A DNA stretch of 64,000 bases. Origin: Pseudomonas azadiae (GTDB taxonomy: Bacteria; Pseudomonadota; Gammaproteobacteria; Pseudomonadales; Pseudomonadaceae). The stretch covers positions 1,674,001-1,738,000 of the forward strand of contig NZ_JAHSTY010000001.1 of assembly GCF_019145355.1 (NCBI RefSeq). Direction: 5' to 3'. The notes beneath the pieces were generated by a model. That model saw only the letters and a list, made by a program, of their open reading frames with translations, did not search any database and was not told the origin of the DNA. A program made the position numbers and the translations under genes. Below, piece after piece: positions 40,634 to 49,815 of this stretch; the first letter of the stretch is position 1, and each line of letters begins with the position of its first letter.

Positions 40634-42969
40634 TGACCCACCTGAACGTCTTGAGGTTGGGGAGGAGCTTCGTCGGCACCGGCGACTCCAGCCGTGTCGT
40701 CCGCCTCCTCTTTTACGATTGCGACGTGCTGCGTCAGCCAGTCCAAGCCCTGCTGGATGTAAGTAGGGACGACCCACGTCGTGTCGCTGCTAGCCAACAG
40801 GCCCAAGGCGAAGTTGGTTTTCTTGAAATGCTGACCTTTGACGCGCGTATGGATTTTCGAAGCGAGATCGGCCAGCGGCATCGTTCCCGCCTTGCTCCAT
40901 CTCAGCTTCAGATCGTGGTGCTCTTTCTTCTGGCACCACTCAAGGTTTTCGTAGGCGAAGGCCTCTTCGAGGGTTCGGCTCTTCAGCTCGGCCGTCTCCG
41001 CTCCCCACGTCACGGTCACAGGACACTGATACGTCACCATCACATGCGCACCCGAGCCATTGTGCGGCGCTTGCAGCTTGCTTTCAGGCGCCGCGGTCAA
41101 AAGGTCTTCAATCAATATCTTACCGGGGAGCCACTGACGCAGGGTCTGGTTTGCCGTCACAGCTCCAGCCGTTCCGGCAGGGCATTTTGAGCTTGGCTTC
41201 GGCTCATCTCCTTCAGCCGCAGCCTCATCGTCCAGATCATCGTCCTCGTCTTCTTCACCAGCGTCGTTATCGCATTGGGCAGCGGCGTTCCCGTTGGCCG
41301 CCGGAGCGGCGTCTGCAACCTTCTTAGGCTTGGGCGGGTAAACGCTGTCGAGGTCCGTCACGATCAGGGTCGGCAAACCAAGAAACTCAATCAGCTTCTG
41401 GAAACGAAAGGCGAAAGCTCCGCCAACCTCAAGAATACTGAGATAAGCCGCGTTCAGCTTCTCCGCGCCATGACCGATCATCAACGGCAGTACGAGGCGC
41501 TCGACGTTGCCCTCAACAAGTATTGCGCCGTCAGCGAAGAAGAGGTCGCAATGCGTCAGTTTCATATATCGCTGGAGGAAATCCCGGTCGTCCTTGTTGC
41601 TCTCGTAGAAAGCGGAGAGGTTGAAAACAGCGGAGCATTGCTTGGAGCCGATTTCGGCCGAACGGCGGAAATAGCGGATCGGTTTGAAGCCCCGCTCGTA
41701 CAGAATGTGCGGGGAGTGCGTCGTGATCACGAACTGCGTGGCGTGACCGTCCGCCCCTGCGGGCGGGATGAGTTCGGTGAGCTTGCGAACGAAGGCCTGC
41801 TGGAGTTGCGCGTGCATGTGCGCCTCCGGCTCCTCGATAAACATCAAGTGGATTGGCTGGCGTTTGTCTTCCTCGCCCTCCTCCGTGACCGACCACACAG
41901 CGTGGAGGTCGAGGAGCTCGACGCCCATGTAGATGAGGTTTTTAAAACCCAACCCGTTGTAGCTGTCGGGGAGAGACAGGGCTTCTGCGCCACCCGTTGC
42001 CTCTTCGAGCAGGTAGTGAACCTTAGCCTGTTGATCGCCCATCAGGCGCTCCAGCCGCAGAGCGGCGCGGATCTCCAGCGAAGGGTTGGATAGGCCGGGA
42101 TACCCAAGCTTACGCAGCGATTTGAACGTGTCCTTGAACACGTCCGAAAAATGCTTCGTCAGTTGATCCTCAGAGAGCGCTAAAGCGCGCAGGGCGTTAT
42201 GGTCGTCCTCGCGCTTGCTCTGGTTGCGAGTGTAGAAACGGCTGAGGCGCTTGGACAAGTCTTCGGTTCGAGCTTGTGCGTTACCGTCGCTCAGGTGCCG
42301 CTGAGCGCTCAGGAAGTCCACTTTGATCAGCGAATTGATAATTGAGTGTCCCGTTCGTTCGGTGTCTCCCAGGATCTCTTTCGGCGTGTACGTCTCGCCA
42401 GCGTTGGCGGGATCGAGCGACGCTTCGTCGAGAATGAAATAGCGCAGGCCGTATTCATTCTTCAGCTCGCGCGCTAGGTAGTCGCGCATGTTGCGAGGCC
42501 AAGGCTTGTAGTCTGCACCATGCTCAGCCTTATTCTGGGCGAACTTTGCAGCCTCGGTCGCAACTTTCCGGTAGCTGGCCAGCGTTTGGGTGGCGTCCTT
42601 TACGGCAAATTCAATCCGGATACCGACGAGTGCACCTTCCCATGCGGCTCGAGGCAGGAGATCCACGACCCGGTAGAGATTGTCCGGATCGACGCTGATC
42701 CACACGTCAAGAATTATGGCTGGAAATTCGAAGGCTTGCTCAGCCGCATCTTTTGCTGGGAAATTTTCAAAAGCCGGCCAGCAACCTGCGCTGAAATCAT
42801 TGACAGTGAACTTGTCCTTAGAGCCGGACAAGAACAGGTCTACAGCGTGAGTTGCAGATGTCTTTCCGCTATTGTTGGCTCCAACAAATATGGTCAGGTC
42901 GTTCGCAAACTCGACACGCGCATCATTCAATCTACGAAAATTTTTAAACACTAGAGAATGAAGATGCAT
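40630..42969 (-). CDS. OLD-family ATP-dependent nuclease with TOPRIM domain (GajA-like)
   Basis: This 779-residue protein has an N-terminal ABC-type ATPase with Walker A GANNSGKT (30-37), Walker B LMFIEEPEAHMH and the His-switch region FVITTHSPHILYE. A C-terminal TOPRIM nuclease follows, with the catalytic Glu in ADGAILVEGNVERLVL and the DxD in TLIVTDLDSVY. After the TOPRIM start there is an acidic low-complexity insert (DAGEEDEDDDLDDEAAAEGD). GajA proteins nick or cut DNA when nucleotide pools fall during phage growth. This one is about 200 residues longer than typical GajA and may be a divergent class 2 OLD. The promoter lies in the divergent gap at 42970-43204. Confidence 0.82.
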   Translation of the reverse strand: MHLHSLVFKNFRRLNDARVEFANDLTIFVGANNSGKTSATHAVDLFLSGSKDKFTVNDFSAGCWPAFENFPAKDAAEQAFEFPAIILDVWISVDPDNLYRVVDLLPRAAWEGALVGIRIEFAVKDATQTLASYRKVATEAAKFAQNKAEHGADYKPWPRNMRDYLARELKNEYGLRYFILDEASLDPANAGETYTPKEILGDTERTGHSIINSLIKVDFLSAQRHLSDGNAQARTEDLSKRLSRFYTRNQSKREDDHNALRALALSEDQLTKHFSDVFKDTFKSLRKLGYPGLSNPSLEIRAALRLERLMGDQQAKVHYLLEEATGGAEALSLPDSYNGLGFKNLIYMGVELLDLHAVWSVTEEGEEDKRQPIHLMFIEEPEAHMHAQLQQAFVRKLTELIPPAGADGHATQFVITTHSPHILYERGFKPIRYFRRSAEIGSKQCSAVFNLSAFYESNKDDRDFLQRYMKLTHCDLFFADGAILVEGNVERLVLPLMIGHGAEKLNAAYLSILEVGGAFAFRFQKLIEFLGLPTLIVTDLDSVYPPKPKKVADAAPAANGNAAAQCDNDAGEEDEDDDLDDEAAAEGDEPKPSSKCPAGTAGAVTANQTLRQWLPGKILIEDLLTAAPESKLQAPHNGSGAHVMVTYQCPVTVTWGAETAELKSRTLEEAFAYENLEWCQKKEHHDLKLRWSKAGTMPLADLASKIHTRVKGQHFKKTNFALGLLASSDTTWVVPTYIQQGLDWLTQHVAIVKEEADDTAGVAGADEAPPQPQDVQVGQ

Positions 42970-43204
42970 ATGATTTGGGTCCCTCTCAATTATCTAAAGA
43001 CTTCATGTCGATTACTCAATCGCTTACGATTTACCATATTATATGAGCAATAGGGAGGGGTTCGAGGGTGAGACCGTCATTATCTCTACATCAAATGACG
43101 GGGCGAAACGTGAGATTCGGGCTGCTCGCTATAGTCGTTACGTCCGGCCACTTGTCATCCCTCTTCGCTATCTCTAAGCGCCCTTTCCAGTTTATTGTAG
43201 GCTG

Positions 43205-46200
43205 ATGACCGAACCTATCAACCTAGCTCCAGCCCCGCCAGACAACACCGGCGCCACCGCCGCGCTCGCCGGTTATGACTTTCAGCTCGACGTCTCGATC
43301 CTGGCGGCCTTGCGGATTCTCTTTGTAACCAAATCGGCCTCGCGCATCACGCTCGAACCTGCAAATGCCGACGACATCGAGGTCGAGCTTGAGGAAGATG
43401 ATCCCGGACAAATCGAAACGCAGGCGCAATTGGGCGGCGCGATCCGGCTCATCATGCAGGTCAAGTTACGCGGCGGTGATCCTTGGTCGCTCACTGCATT
43501 CGAGCGGCTGCTCAAGCATGGAAAACGGCGCACACCGGCGAAGGACCACCTGACCTATCCAGACGTCCGGTATCTGTTGGTCACAAATGCCGATGTCTCG
43601 GGTGAAGCCCGCAGTCTTCTGGTCAAGGATTTCGAGGAACGGCCCGGGCAGGAGGATTTTCCGGCCTCACTGCGCAAGATTCTGCCAGACGACCCGGAGG
43701 GGCGGGTCGCCATTTACGCCAGCCTGACGCCGAAGCTCCTTGGGTATGAAATCGAACATATCCTGACAGCCATCCTGCGGGTGCCCAAGGATCGGCAAGG
43801 ACCGTGCCTCGCCGCGCTCCGCGAGGAAGCCAAGGCCCGCATGCGCGGCACCTCACCGGGAGTCTGGGCCTATAACGATCTGCTCGGCACGATACGTGGC
43901 CATGGCGGATTCCTAGCGAGCGTCGCCGAACTCGACGCATTCGTCGAGCCTACAAACTTCCCAGATATGATCCGGCAGCTCGAAAAGAAGAACGCAGTCG
44001 TGATCACCGGATCATCCGGCACGGGTAAGACGCTCACCGCACGCGCGCTGTGCGATCAGGCACGCAAGCGCAATGGCGCGCTCGATGTCGTCGTGGTCAA
44101 TCCGAATAGCGATCCATCGAGCATCCGGCAGGTCGTCCAGACCGGACCGAAGCTCTTTTATGTCGAAGACCCTTGGGGCCAGAACAGCCTGCGGACTGGC
44201 TCCGAAACGTGGACAGAGCAGCTACCGCGGATGCTGCGCGATGCACATCCCGACAATCAGTTCGTCGTGACGTCCAGGAGCGATATGTTGCGCGGTGCGC
44301 AGGCCGTCGACGGGCTTGCGCCTTGGTCGATAGAGCTTGAGCCTGATCGCTATCTCAATGGCCGGCTCGCCCAAATCTATGACAAGCGGATGGACCTTCT
44401 CCCGCCTGACCTTCAGTCGAAGGCGCTCAGTTTCAGACCGAACGTCCTGGACGCGCTCGAAAAACCGCTCGAACTTGACCTATTCTTCGCCAACATCCTG
44501 GCAGGTTGCGGCGAGGGCGAGAACGACTCGGAGTGGCTGCATCGCCTAGTTGGACTCGCCCATCGGGATGCAGTCGAGGGGGTAGTCGATCGTTATCTGA
44601 CCCATGCCGACAAAAACGGGCATTCCGCCGTCATCTGGGGCGTGCTGGCCGCCCGCGGGTCAATCGACCGTAGGCAACTCGTTGCGCTGATGCGCTCCAT
44701 GCGGCTCGCCGCACCAGATCTCGCCAATGGCCTCGACAAGCTAATCGACATCATGATCGCCGCACGACACCTGCGTCAGCCGACCACTTCGATTGCCTTT
44801 GCTCATCCAAGCGTGCGTGCAGGTTTTGAGAAGCACCTGAAACACAACTGGTTTCGCTACGAGCCAGCCTTTGGTGCTATGTTTGAAGCGCTTACCACCC
44901 TTCCGCAACCGCATATGGATTGGGGTATGGAGACGGCCGCGCGGATGGTCGACGAAGGGTGCCGGCTTATCGCCGGTGTCGAAGGCGGCGCTTTTGCCTT
45001 CGACGTTCCTACCGATGCACAGAACCGCATCGACGGCTGGCTCGAAGCGGCATTAGTCGACCCCAATGCGGATTTTCCCAAGCTCCTCCAGCTCGCAAGC
45101 GATGCCGGGAGTGCGAGATCCAACCCATCTGAACTCGCGCGCTGGTTGCTGACCAGTGTCCAAAGAGGCGCAGCATTCTTCATCAAGGGATGGGAAGCTC
45201 CCTACTTCGGCGACGATTGGTATGATCGGATCAGCTTGGATACACGTTCCTCCCCAATCGCGGAGCGTTTCGTTCGCAACCAACTCGCCGGGGAACACGG
45301 ATCCTATGGTACTGGATTCCCGGCAGCGCTCGACCGCATCGCGCCGGGACTTGAAGATGCCTATCTCTACGCCGCTCATCAACTTATAGGTACGGGCCAT
45401 GGCTCGAATATCATGGCGGTTGTGACCGGTGCGATCCGCGACATTTCTGCCTTTAAGACCGTGTTCGAGGAAGCACTCGACGACCTTGTGCGCGATGCTG
45501 TCCAGCGGGCAGAAAATGCCGAGAAGTGGCGCATGATCGACGACGGCGAGTGCGACTATGCGTATGAGGAATACTGTACCTCCGACCCTCATGACGAGGG
45601 ATACGCGTCTGGCGTTATCGTCGAGTGCTATATCGAAGCTGTCCGCTGCGCAGGTGATTGGAAGGTACTGGCGAGAAACAATCGCACCTCTGCGTTCGGC
45701 AACTATTGGGCGCGCGCGATCCGGGACTCTGACGATGCCGATCCGCCTGATTCCGAAGAATTAGCGGCAATGTTCTCCGCAACGCAGGCAGGCGGACACG
45801 AAGATTTGGCTTGGGAAGCTTTGAGAAATCATTGGCACCCGGATTTTCGGGAGGTTCTGAAAGGAGCGATCAGCGCCGGCATTGCGGATCCAAGGAAAAG
45901 CCATGCTGCAATGGCCTGCGCATCAGCTGTCGATCAGACACTTCTCGCCGAGGCCTTTGACAGATCGCCAACACTTGCATCACGGATCACATTCCTCTGT
46001 GACCTAATCGGCGCGCGCAATCGCTATTCGCGGAGCCAGAAAGCCGGGCTGCCGTGCCTTATAGATGCTCTGGAGCTACCCTGTCGCGAGATTGGTTGGA
46101 CGTTGCTTCGCGGCGCCTCCCACGTCGCGCCACTCGGCCCACAAGCAGTGAAGACCCTCCAGCAGGCGGCGATTACTGCTGCGCCGCGCATTCTCACGGA

Positions 46201-47197
46201 GATCATTCCGCTCTTGATGGAAGCGGGTGAAACCCCTGCAGAGCCTATCCGTCGCTGGCTGAAGGAGACAGCGGACAAGGACCTCGCCGAGGCTGCCGCC
46301 TCCGCCGCGGTCGCTATCGAGGACGCGGAAGCGATCACGTTGGCGCTTCAGCATCCCCGGGCCACTGCGCGCGTGGTCGCGCTCGAATTCCTGGTCGCCC
46401 GGACTAATCCACCGTTCCCCGCCAATATCCTTGCATTGTCGACGGATGCAGGGCACCGGGTCCGTCGCGCCTTGGTGGTTGCTCTCACAGCGAAGCCGCA
46501 TTCCGCGCATTTCCCCGTGCTGCTCCGCATGACGGGGGACACATGGTCTGACGCTGACCCCTCATATAACGAGGCTGACTCCTATCCTATCGCGCGGGCG
46601 GCGGTGGCCGCACTGGCCGCCTATGCCCCCCTGTCCGACGAAATCAGCGAACAGCTCATCAAGCTCGCGACGACGACGCCAGATCGGGCGCTCGGCCAGG
46701 AGTGCGTGCAGGTCGCGGCTCGCCACGGTTCACTCGCTACTCGGATGAAAATACGGGCGATGATCGGCGATTTTGAACGGGGATGGCTCCGGCTCGACGC
46801 ACTCGACGCCTTGGTTTTTGCGGATGCGATCGAACCCGAGGTGCTGAAGCCGTTCACGGCCGAGAGGATCTTGACGCTCGGCCCAGCGCCTGCGGCGTCG
46901 GCGATTGTGCTGGTCTGCGTCCATGCACAGGTCGAAGTCGCCGTCGCGCTGTGCGAACGCATGTCGCATTCGAACGCAGATCGGTCGCTTGCTGTTCTCG
47001 GCGCCTATTTCCTCCATGATCGCGACCCCGGCGCCGCTCACAAAATCCTCGAACTGCTCGCCGAAGGACATCCGGCCCGACAACTCTTCGCTGACGATAA
47101 CAAGCTCTTGCCCACATCGGTGCTGGATGGGCTTGGTGACATCAAGCGACAGCGATGGGTAAAAAAATGGTTGAGTAATCGCATTGCCAAGGCGTAA
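43205..47197 (+). CDS. Large STAND NTPase with N-terminal Cap4/DUF4297-like nuclease domain (Avs-like candidate)
   Basis: This 1330-residue protein reads as three parts. At about 15-190 is a PD-(D/E)XK-like domain with GYDFQLDV (23-30), ADDIEVEL (55-62) and the QxK element MQVKLRG (84-90), as in DUF4297/Cap4 nucleases. At about 245-560 is a STAND-type P-loop ATPase, with Walker A ITGSSGTGKTLTAR (267-280) and a Walker B-like segment KLFYVEDPWG (316-325). The rest is a helical HEAT/TPR-like array (for example HPRATARVVALEFLVAR, GHRVRRALVVALTA). This order matches Avs-type antiviral sensors: effector, switch, sensor. Its high-GC codon use looks alpha-proteobacterial. It is divergent from the OLD/helicase pair. 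Confidence 0.75.
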   Translation: MTEPINLAPAPPDNTGATAALAGYDFQLDVSILAALRILFVTKSASRITLEPANADDIEVELEEDDPGQIETQAQLGGAIRLIMQVKLRGGDPWSLTAFERLLKHGKRRTPAKDHLTYPDVRYLLVTNADVSGEARSLLVKDFEERPGQEDFPASLRKILPDDPEGRVAIYASLTPKLLGYEIEHILTAILRVPKDRQGPCLAALREEAKARMRGTSPGVWAYNDLLGTIRGHGGFLASVAELDAFVEPTNFPDMIRQLEKKNAVVITGSSGTGKTLTARALCDQARKRNGALDVVVVNPNSDPSSIRQVVQTGPKLFYVEDPWGQNSLRTGSETWTEQLPRMLRDAHPDNQFVVTSRSDMLRGAQAVDGLAPWSIELEPDRYLNGRLAQIYDKRMDLLPPDLQSKALSFRPNVLDALEKPLELDLFFANILAGCGEGENDSEWLHRLVGLAHRDAVEGVVDRYLTHADKNGHSAVIWGVLAARGSIDRRQLVALMRSMRLAAPDLANGLDKLIDIMIAARHLRQPTTSIAFAHPSVRAGFEKHLKHNWFRYEPAFGAMFEALTTLPQPHMDWGMETAARMVDEGCRLIAGVEGGAFAFDVPTDAQNRIDGWLEAALVDPNADFPKLLQLASDAGSARSNPSELARWLLTSVQRGAAFFIKGWEAPYFGDDWYDRISLDTRSSPIAERFVRNQLAGEHGSYGTGFPAALDRIAPGLEDAYLYAAHQLIGTGHGSNIMAVVTGAIRDISAFKTVFEEALDDLVRDAVQRAENAEKWRMIDDGECDYAYEEYCTSDPHDEGYASGVIVECYIEAVRCAGDWKVLARNNRTSAFGNYWARAIRDSDDADPPDSEELAAMFSATQAGGHEDLAWEALRNHWHPDFREVLKGAISAGIADPRKSHAAMACASAVDQTLLAEAFDRSPTLASRITFLCDLIGARNRYSRSQKAGLPCLIDALELPCREIGWTLLRGASHVAPLGPQAVKTLQQAAITAAPRILTEIIPLLMEAGETPAEPIRRWLKETADKDLAEAAASAAVAIEDAEAITLALQHPRATARVVALEFLVARTNPPFPANILALSTDAGHRVRRALVVALTAKPHSAHFPVLLRMTGDTWSDADPSYNEADSYPIARAAVAALAAYAPLSDEISEQLIKLATTTPDRALGQECVQVAARHGSLATRMKIRAMIGDFERGWLRLDALDALVFADAIEPEVLKPFTAERILTLGPAPAASAIVLVCVHAQVEVAVALCERMSHSNADRSLAVLGAYFLHDRDPGAAHKILELLAEGHPARQLFADDNKLLPTSVLDGLGDIKRQRWVKKWLSNRIAKA

Positions 47198-47302
47198 CGA
47201 CCCGTCCGAATGGTGGCGTCTGCTAAGAGCGGTCATTCGCTGGAAGATCAGCGAGAGTCGGACTCTGATCGACAGCCGACGCCGCGTAACCACCAGCTAT
47301 TT

Positions 47303-47476
47303 CTACGTCTCAGCTCCGAGACGTAGGGCGTCCCCGCCGCGCAGGATCTTTCGGCATGTCTCAAACTCTAGCCGCGATGCTTTCTTCCCGCTCGCGGCTT
47401 CTTCATAGATGACTGGCACCCGGTCTGCTGAAGCCAATCGCCCTGCAAGTTCAGATGCTGGTACTCCGTGGAGACC
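47303..47476 (-). pseudogene. Fragment of a serine resolvase
   Basis: The minus-strand frame contains IYEEAASGKKASR, then LEFETCRKILRGGDAL, which matches the region just after the first strand of Tn3-type resolvases (usual form V-x-EEAASGK..RP-x-L...LR-x-GD-x-LVVW). The catalytic-Ser N-terminus is missing, and the frame breaks after GGDAL at a palindrome (ACGTCTC/GAGACGT, 47308-47327). It looks like the remnant of the resolvase gene often found in this class of element. It marks the edge of the cargo. Confidence 0.55.
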
Positions 47477-47732
47477 CATGCGTAGCCGATTCGCTGTTTC
47501 GTTGACACAACCGGGACGTTGAAAACTTGACGAGAATGTTAACTCGACAATTGGAGTTCCGATGGTCTCGGATACCATTTTTTAGCGTGTTCGAAAAACC
47601 ACCGTTTTGTGAACACGACTGCCTCTTTCTGGACGCCTGCCCGAGCGCCAAGGGTATCGCGGTCGCTCGGGGAGGCAGCGAGGCGGTTATGGAGTGAGTA
47701 TCCGCAGGGTTGGATGGGGGAAAGATGCGCAG

Positions 47733-47906
47733 TTACGCGTGCTGCGTCTGATCATGCGCCCCAAATGCGAGGGCTAACTGTTGTAACAAAATAACCAATT
47801 CTGCAGGGCTGCCTTCGCGTAGCACGTCAGCGAGTAATTCAGACGCATACGCAGGGTCCGCCCCGAGCTGCTCGGCCATCGCCTCATGGTGCGATCGATC
47901 TTTCAT
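47733..47906 (-). CDS. Truncated HigA-like addiction-module antidote
   Basis: This 57-residue product (MKDRSHHEAMAEQLGADPAY, then ASELLADVLREGSPAELVIL) matches the N-terminal half of the small HTH 'putative addiction module antidote' family, which is usually about 95 residues. It stops just where the helix-turn-helix should begin (QLALAFGAHDQTQHA), so it is probably broken. No partner HigB-like toxin is seen next to it. AAGGGA precedes the start. The 245 bases upstream (47907-48151) show no other gene. Confidence 0.5.
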   Translation of the reverse strand: MKDRSHHEAMAEQLGADPAYASELLADVLREGSPAELVILLQQLALAFGAHDQTQHA

Positions 47907-48151
47907 TCGGTCATCCCTTCTTACTTTGACATACATGAACTCAAGCCGATCCAGCATACCTGAGTATAGGGAAACGGCATCAGGCTCAATGCAGCTGATT
48001 CAAGGTTGGCCCATGGAGCGGACGTTTGGCACCTTGTGTACGGCCTTTGAAGTTTGCAAGGGGCTATCGATGCAGAACGCATGAATGCCAATGCATTGTG
48101 AGGATCAGAATCTGAGCAGCGACAAAAAACACAAGCAGCTTTGTTACTTGG

Positions 48152-49255
48152 TTAATAGCCCTTGAAAGCCTCGTTCGCCAGAAGCTCTTCCATAAAAATT
48201 TTACTTGTTTCCCAAGCTATACGGTGGCGCTTTTCGCTTTCCCGCATGCGTTTATACTCCTCCTGGAAAGCATCCATTTTTGCATCAATATCATTTTCGT
48301 TATCGGGCCCACCGACAATTTCGCCCGATGTAATGTGGTGAGAACTCGAACGCCTCAATGCTAGTGCTAGGTTTCTATCGATTGTGAGCGCTACCGATGC
48401 CGGAGCGTATCGAGAGTGACTTTGATCGGAGAACTGATTATTAATATTGCAAGTCGTGTAAATATCCAAGTCAGCCAAACCTACTAAATTTCCTTTAGGA
48501 GCAAGCTTTAAAATTCGAGTAAAGAGAAATTCATTCTTACTATTATATTTCGCCATAAACTCTTTGTCATTATGCTCACATTCAATAAGATTTTTCTCAA
48601 TATACTCAACAAAAAAACGACTAGCTCTCCGCTCATCGAAATAGTTTAAGCCTAGAGGCGAATACAATGCTTCCGCAGCGAACGCTGGAGGGACCAATAT
48701 AAAACTTGGATCAGGTGAAAGCATGCCTGCAAAACCACAACCTGCTCGCTGCACAAAGTTAAACTGCCAGTTTTTTTGTTGATACGATCTCAAAGTGTTA
48801 ACGATTTTATCTGAGTCATCTTGTATCAATTTGAGGTAATGCTCCGCGCCTTGATATGTCTCAATGCCATCAAAAAATAGCTTAGAGCCTAGTTCTTCCT
48901 CGACTAGATATTTCAACTCTTTAAATTTCCGCCAGTGTTCATGACTGCTTGTCAGGTTTTTTTGTCTGAGATATTCATAGAAAACAGTTGGCCTTACCAC
49001 CATATCGAAGCGATACGGCAGTCTTTTAATAAGCATAAAAGCGAGTAGTACAGAGAGTAGTCCTTCAGAGATAACCCCCTGACGATAAGCTTCTAATCGC
49101 ATTATTATATTAGAATCTAGAACCAGCCGGTACGGCCCCTCTAATATGACAGAGCTTTCAATTTGATCTAATAGGTGAAATAAATTCTCAACCATTTTTT
49201 GGTGACTTTTAGGCTTAAGAAGTTTGCTCTGCCTAATAATTTCCTGTAGATCCAT
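48152..49255 (-). CDS. AT-rich cargo gene, possible PIN-like nuclease
   Basis: I cannot name this 367-residue protein. It is clearly richer in A+T than its neighbours, a sign of separate origin. Acidic residues are placed as in PIN-like nucleases: YRLVLDSNIIMRLE near residue 45, GLADLDIYTTC in the C-terminal third and SVALTIDRNLALAL after it. The core between is unusually long and the C-terminus is a charged helix. There is no signal or membrane segment. The start at 49255 has GAGGA seven bases upstream; a TTG at 49291 lacks one. It sits alone between the antitoxin remnant and traJ, a site where relaxase genes stand in IncP plasmids. Confidence 0.55.
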   Translation of the reverse strand: MDLQEIIRQSKLLKPKSHQKMVENLFHLLDQIESSVILEGPYRLVLDSNIIMRLEAYRQGVISEGLLSVLLAFMLIKRLPYRFDMVVRPTVFYEYLRQKNLTSSHEHWRKFKELKYLVEEELGSKLFFDGIETYQGAEHYLKLIQDDSDKIVNTLRSYQQKNWQFNFVQRAGCGFAGMLSPDPSFILVPPAFAAEALYSPLGLNYFDERRASRFFVEYIEKNLIECEHNDKEFMAKYNSKNEFLFTRILKLAPKGNLVGLADLDIYTTCNINNQFSDQSHSRYAPASVALTIDRNLALALRRSSSHHITSGEIVGGPDNENDIDAKMDAFQEEYKRMRESEKRHRIAWETSKIFMEELLANEAFKGY

Positions 49256-49398
49256 CTGTACTTCCTCAACCTTTTCTAAACGACCAATCAACTATTTTTT
49301 GAATTTTCTTTCGAGTCCAATGCAGCTATTAGGCAAGCACTATGATTCTGAAGCCATTATTTCCGCCCATATACGATTCGGCTCATTAGACCGCGAAC

Positions 49399-49728
49399 CT
49401 AGGCTTGAAGAACTCGGAAATTCATCATCATTTTATCAACGCCTACAGGATCTGCACCTTGGCCGTTCTTCTCCGCGAGCCAAAGTTTCAGTAATCCAGC
49501 GACCCGCCCGAGGTCGCCATTCACCTTAGCCAAGTCGGCCACGGCGGTCAGATCAACAACCGTCCTGATCGGTGTGTTCAAACCAAGCGCGCGAAGGTAG
49601 CCAGACCGGGATATGCCAGCCTCGTCGGCACGCTCTTTGATCGCCGCCTTTTCCTCATCAGTGACCCAAACCTCGATTGGCCTGCCGCGTCGGCGAGCTG
49701 GGGCCTTTTCTTTGGTGCCGCCTGTCAT
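49399..49728 (-). CDS. traJ: TraJ/MobC-like oriT-binding protein
   Basis: This 109-residue ribbon-helix-helix-type relaxosome protein has RRRGRPIEVWVTDEEKAAIK, then ERADEAGISRSGYLRALGL, then VVDLTAVADLAKVNGDLGRV, as in TraJ of IncP plasmids and MobC proteins. It would bind the inverted repeat of oriT and guide the relaxase to nic. It starts next to the oriT and diverges from traK, as in RP4. In RP4 the relaxase gene traI follows directly; here no relaxase follows and the AT-rich 48152 gene lies downstream. Confidence 0.85.
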   Translation of the reverse strand: MTGGTKEKAPARRRGRPIEVWVTDEEKAAIKERADEAGISRSGYLRALGLNTPIRTVVDLTAVADLAKVNGDLGRVAGLLKLWLAEKNGQGADPVGVDKMMMNFRVLQA

Positions 49729-49815
49729 GGGCCCTCCTGTTGTTGCTGTTGCGCTTTTGCCCTTAGACGCGGCAGCGGCTGTTGGCCTCGCAGAGCAAGA
49801 TCCGTTGAGCCGAAG

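Noticed and set aside
40630..42969. PARIS (AriA-AriB) system
   Set aside because: PARIS pairs an ABC-type ATPase with a separate TOPRIM protein. Here ATPase and TOPRIM are in one chain and the partner is a UvrD-like helicase, which fits Gabija or class 2 OLD.
47609..47794. Short plus-strand frame after the resolvase remnant
   Set aside because: No ribosome site and overlaps the antitoxin remnant in antisense.
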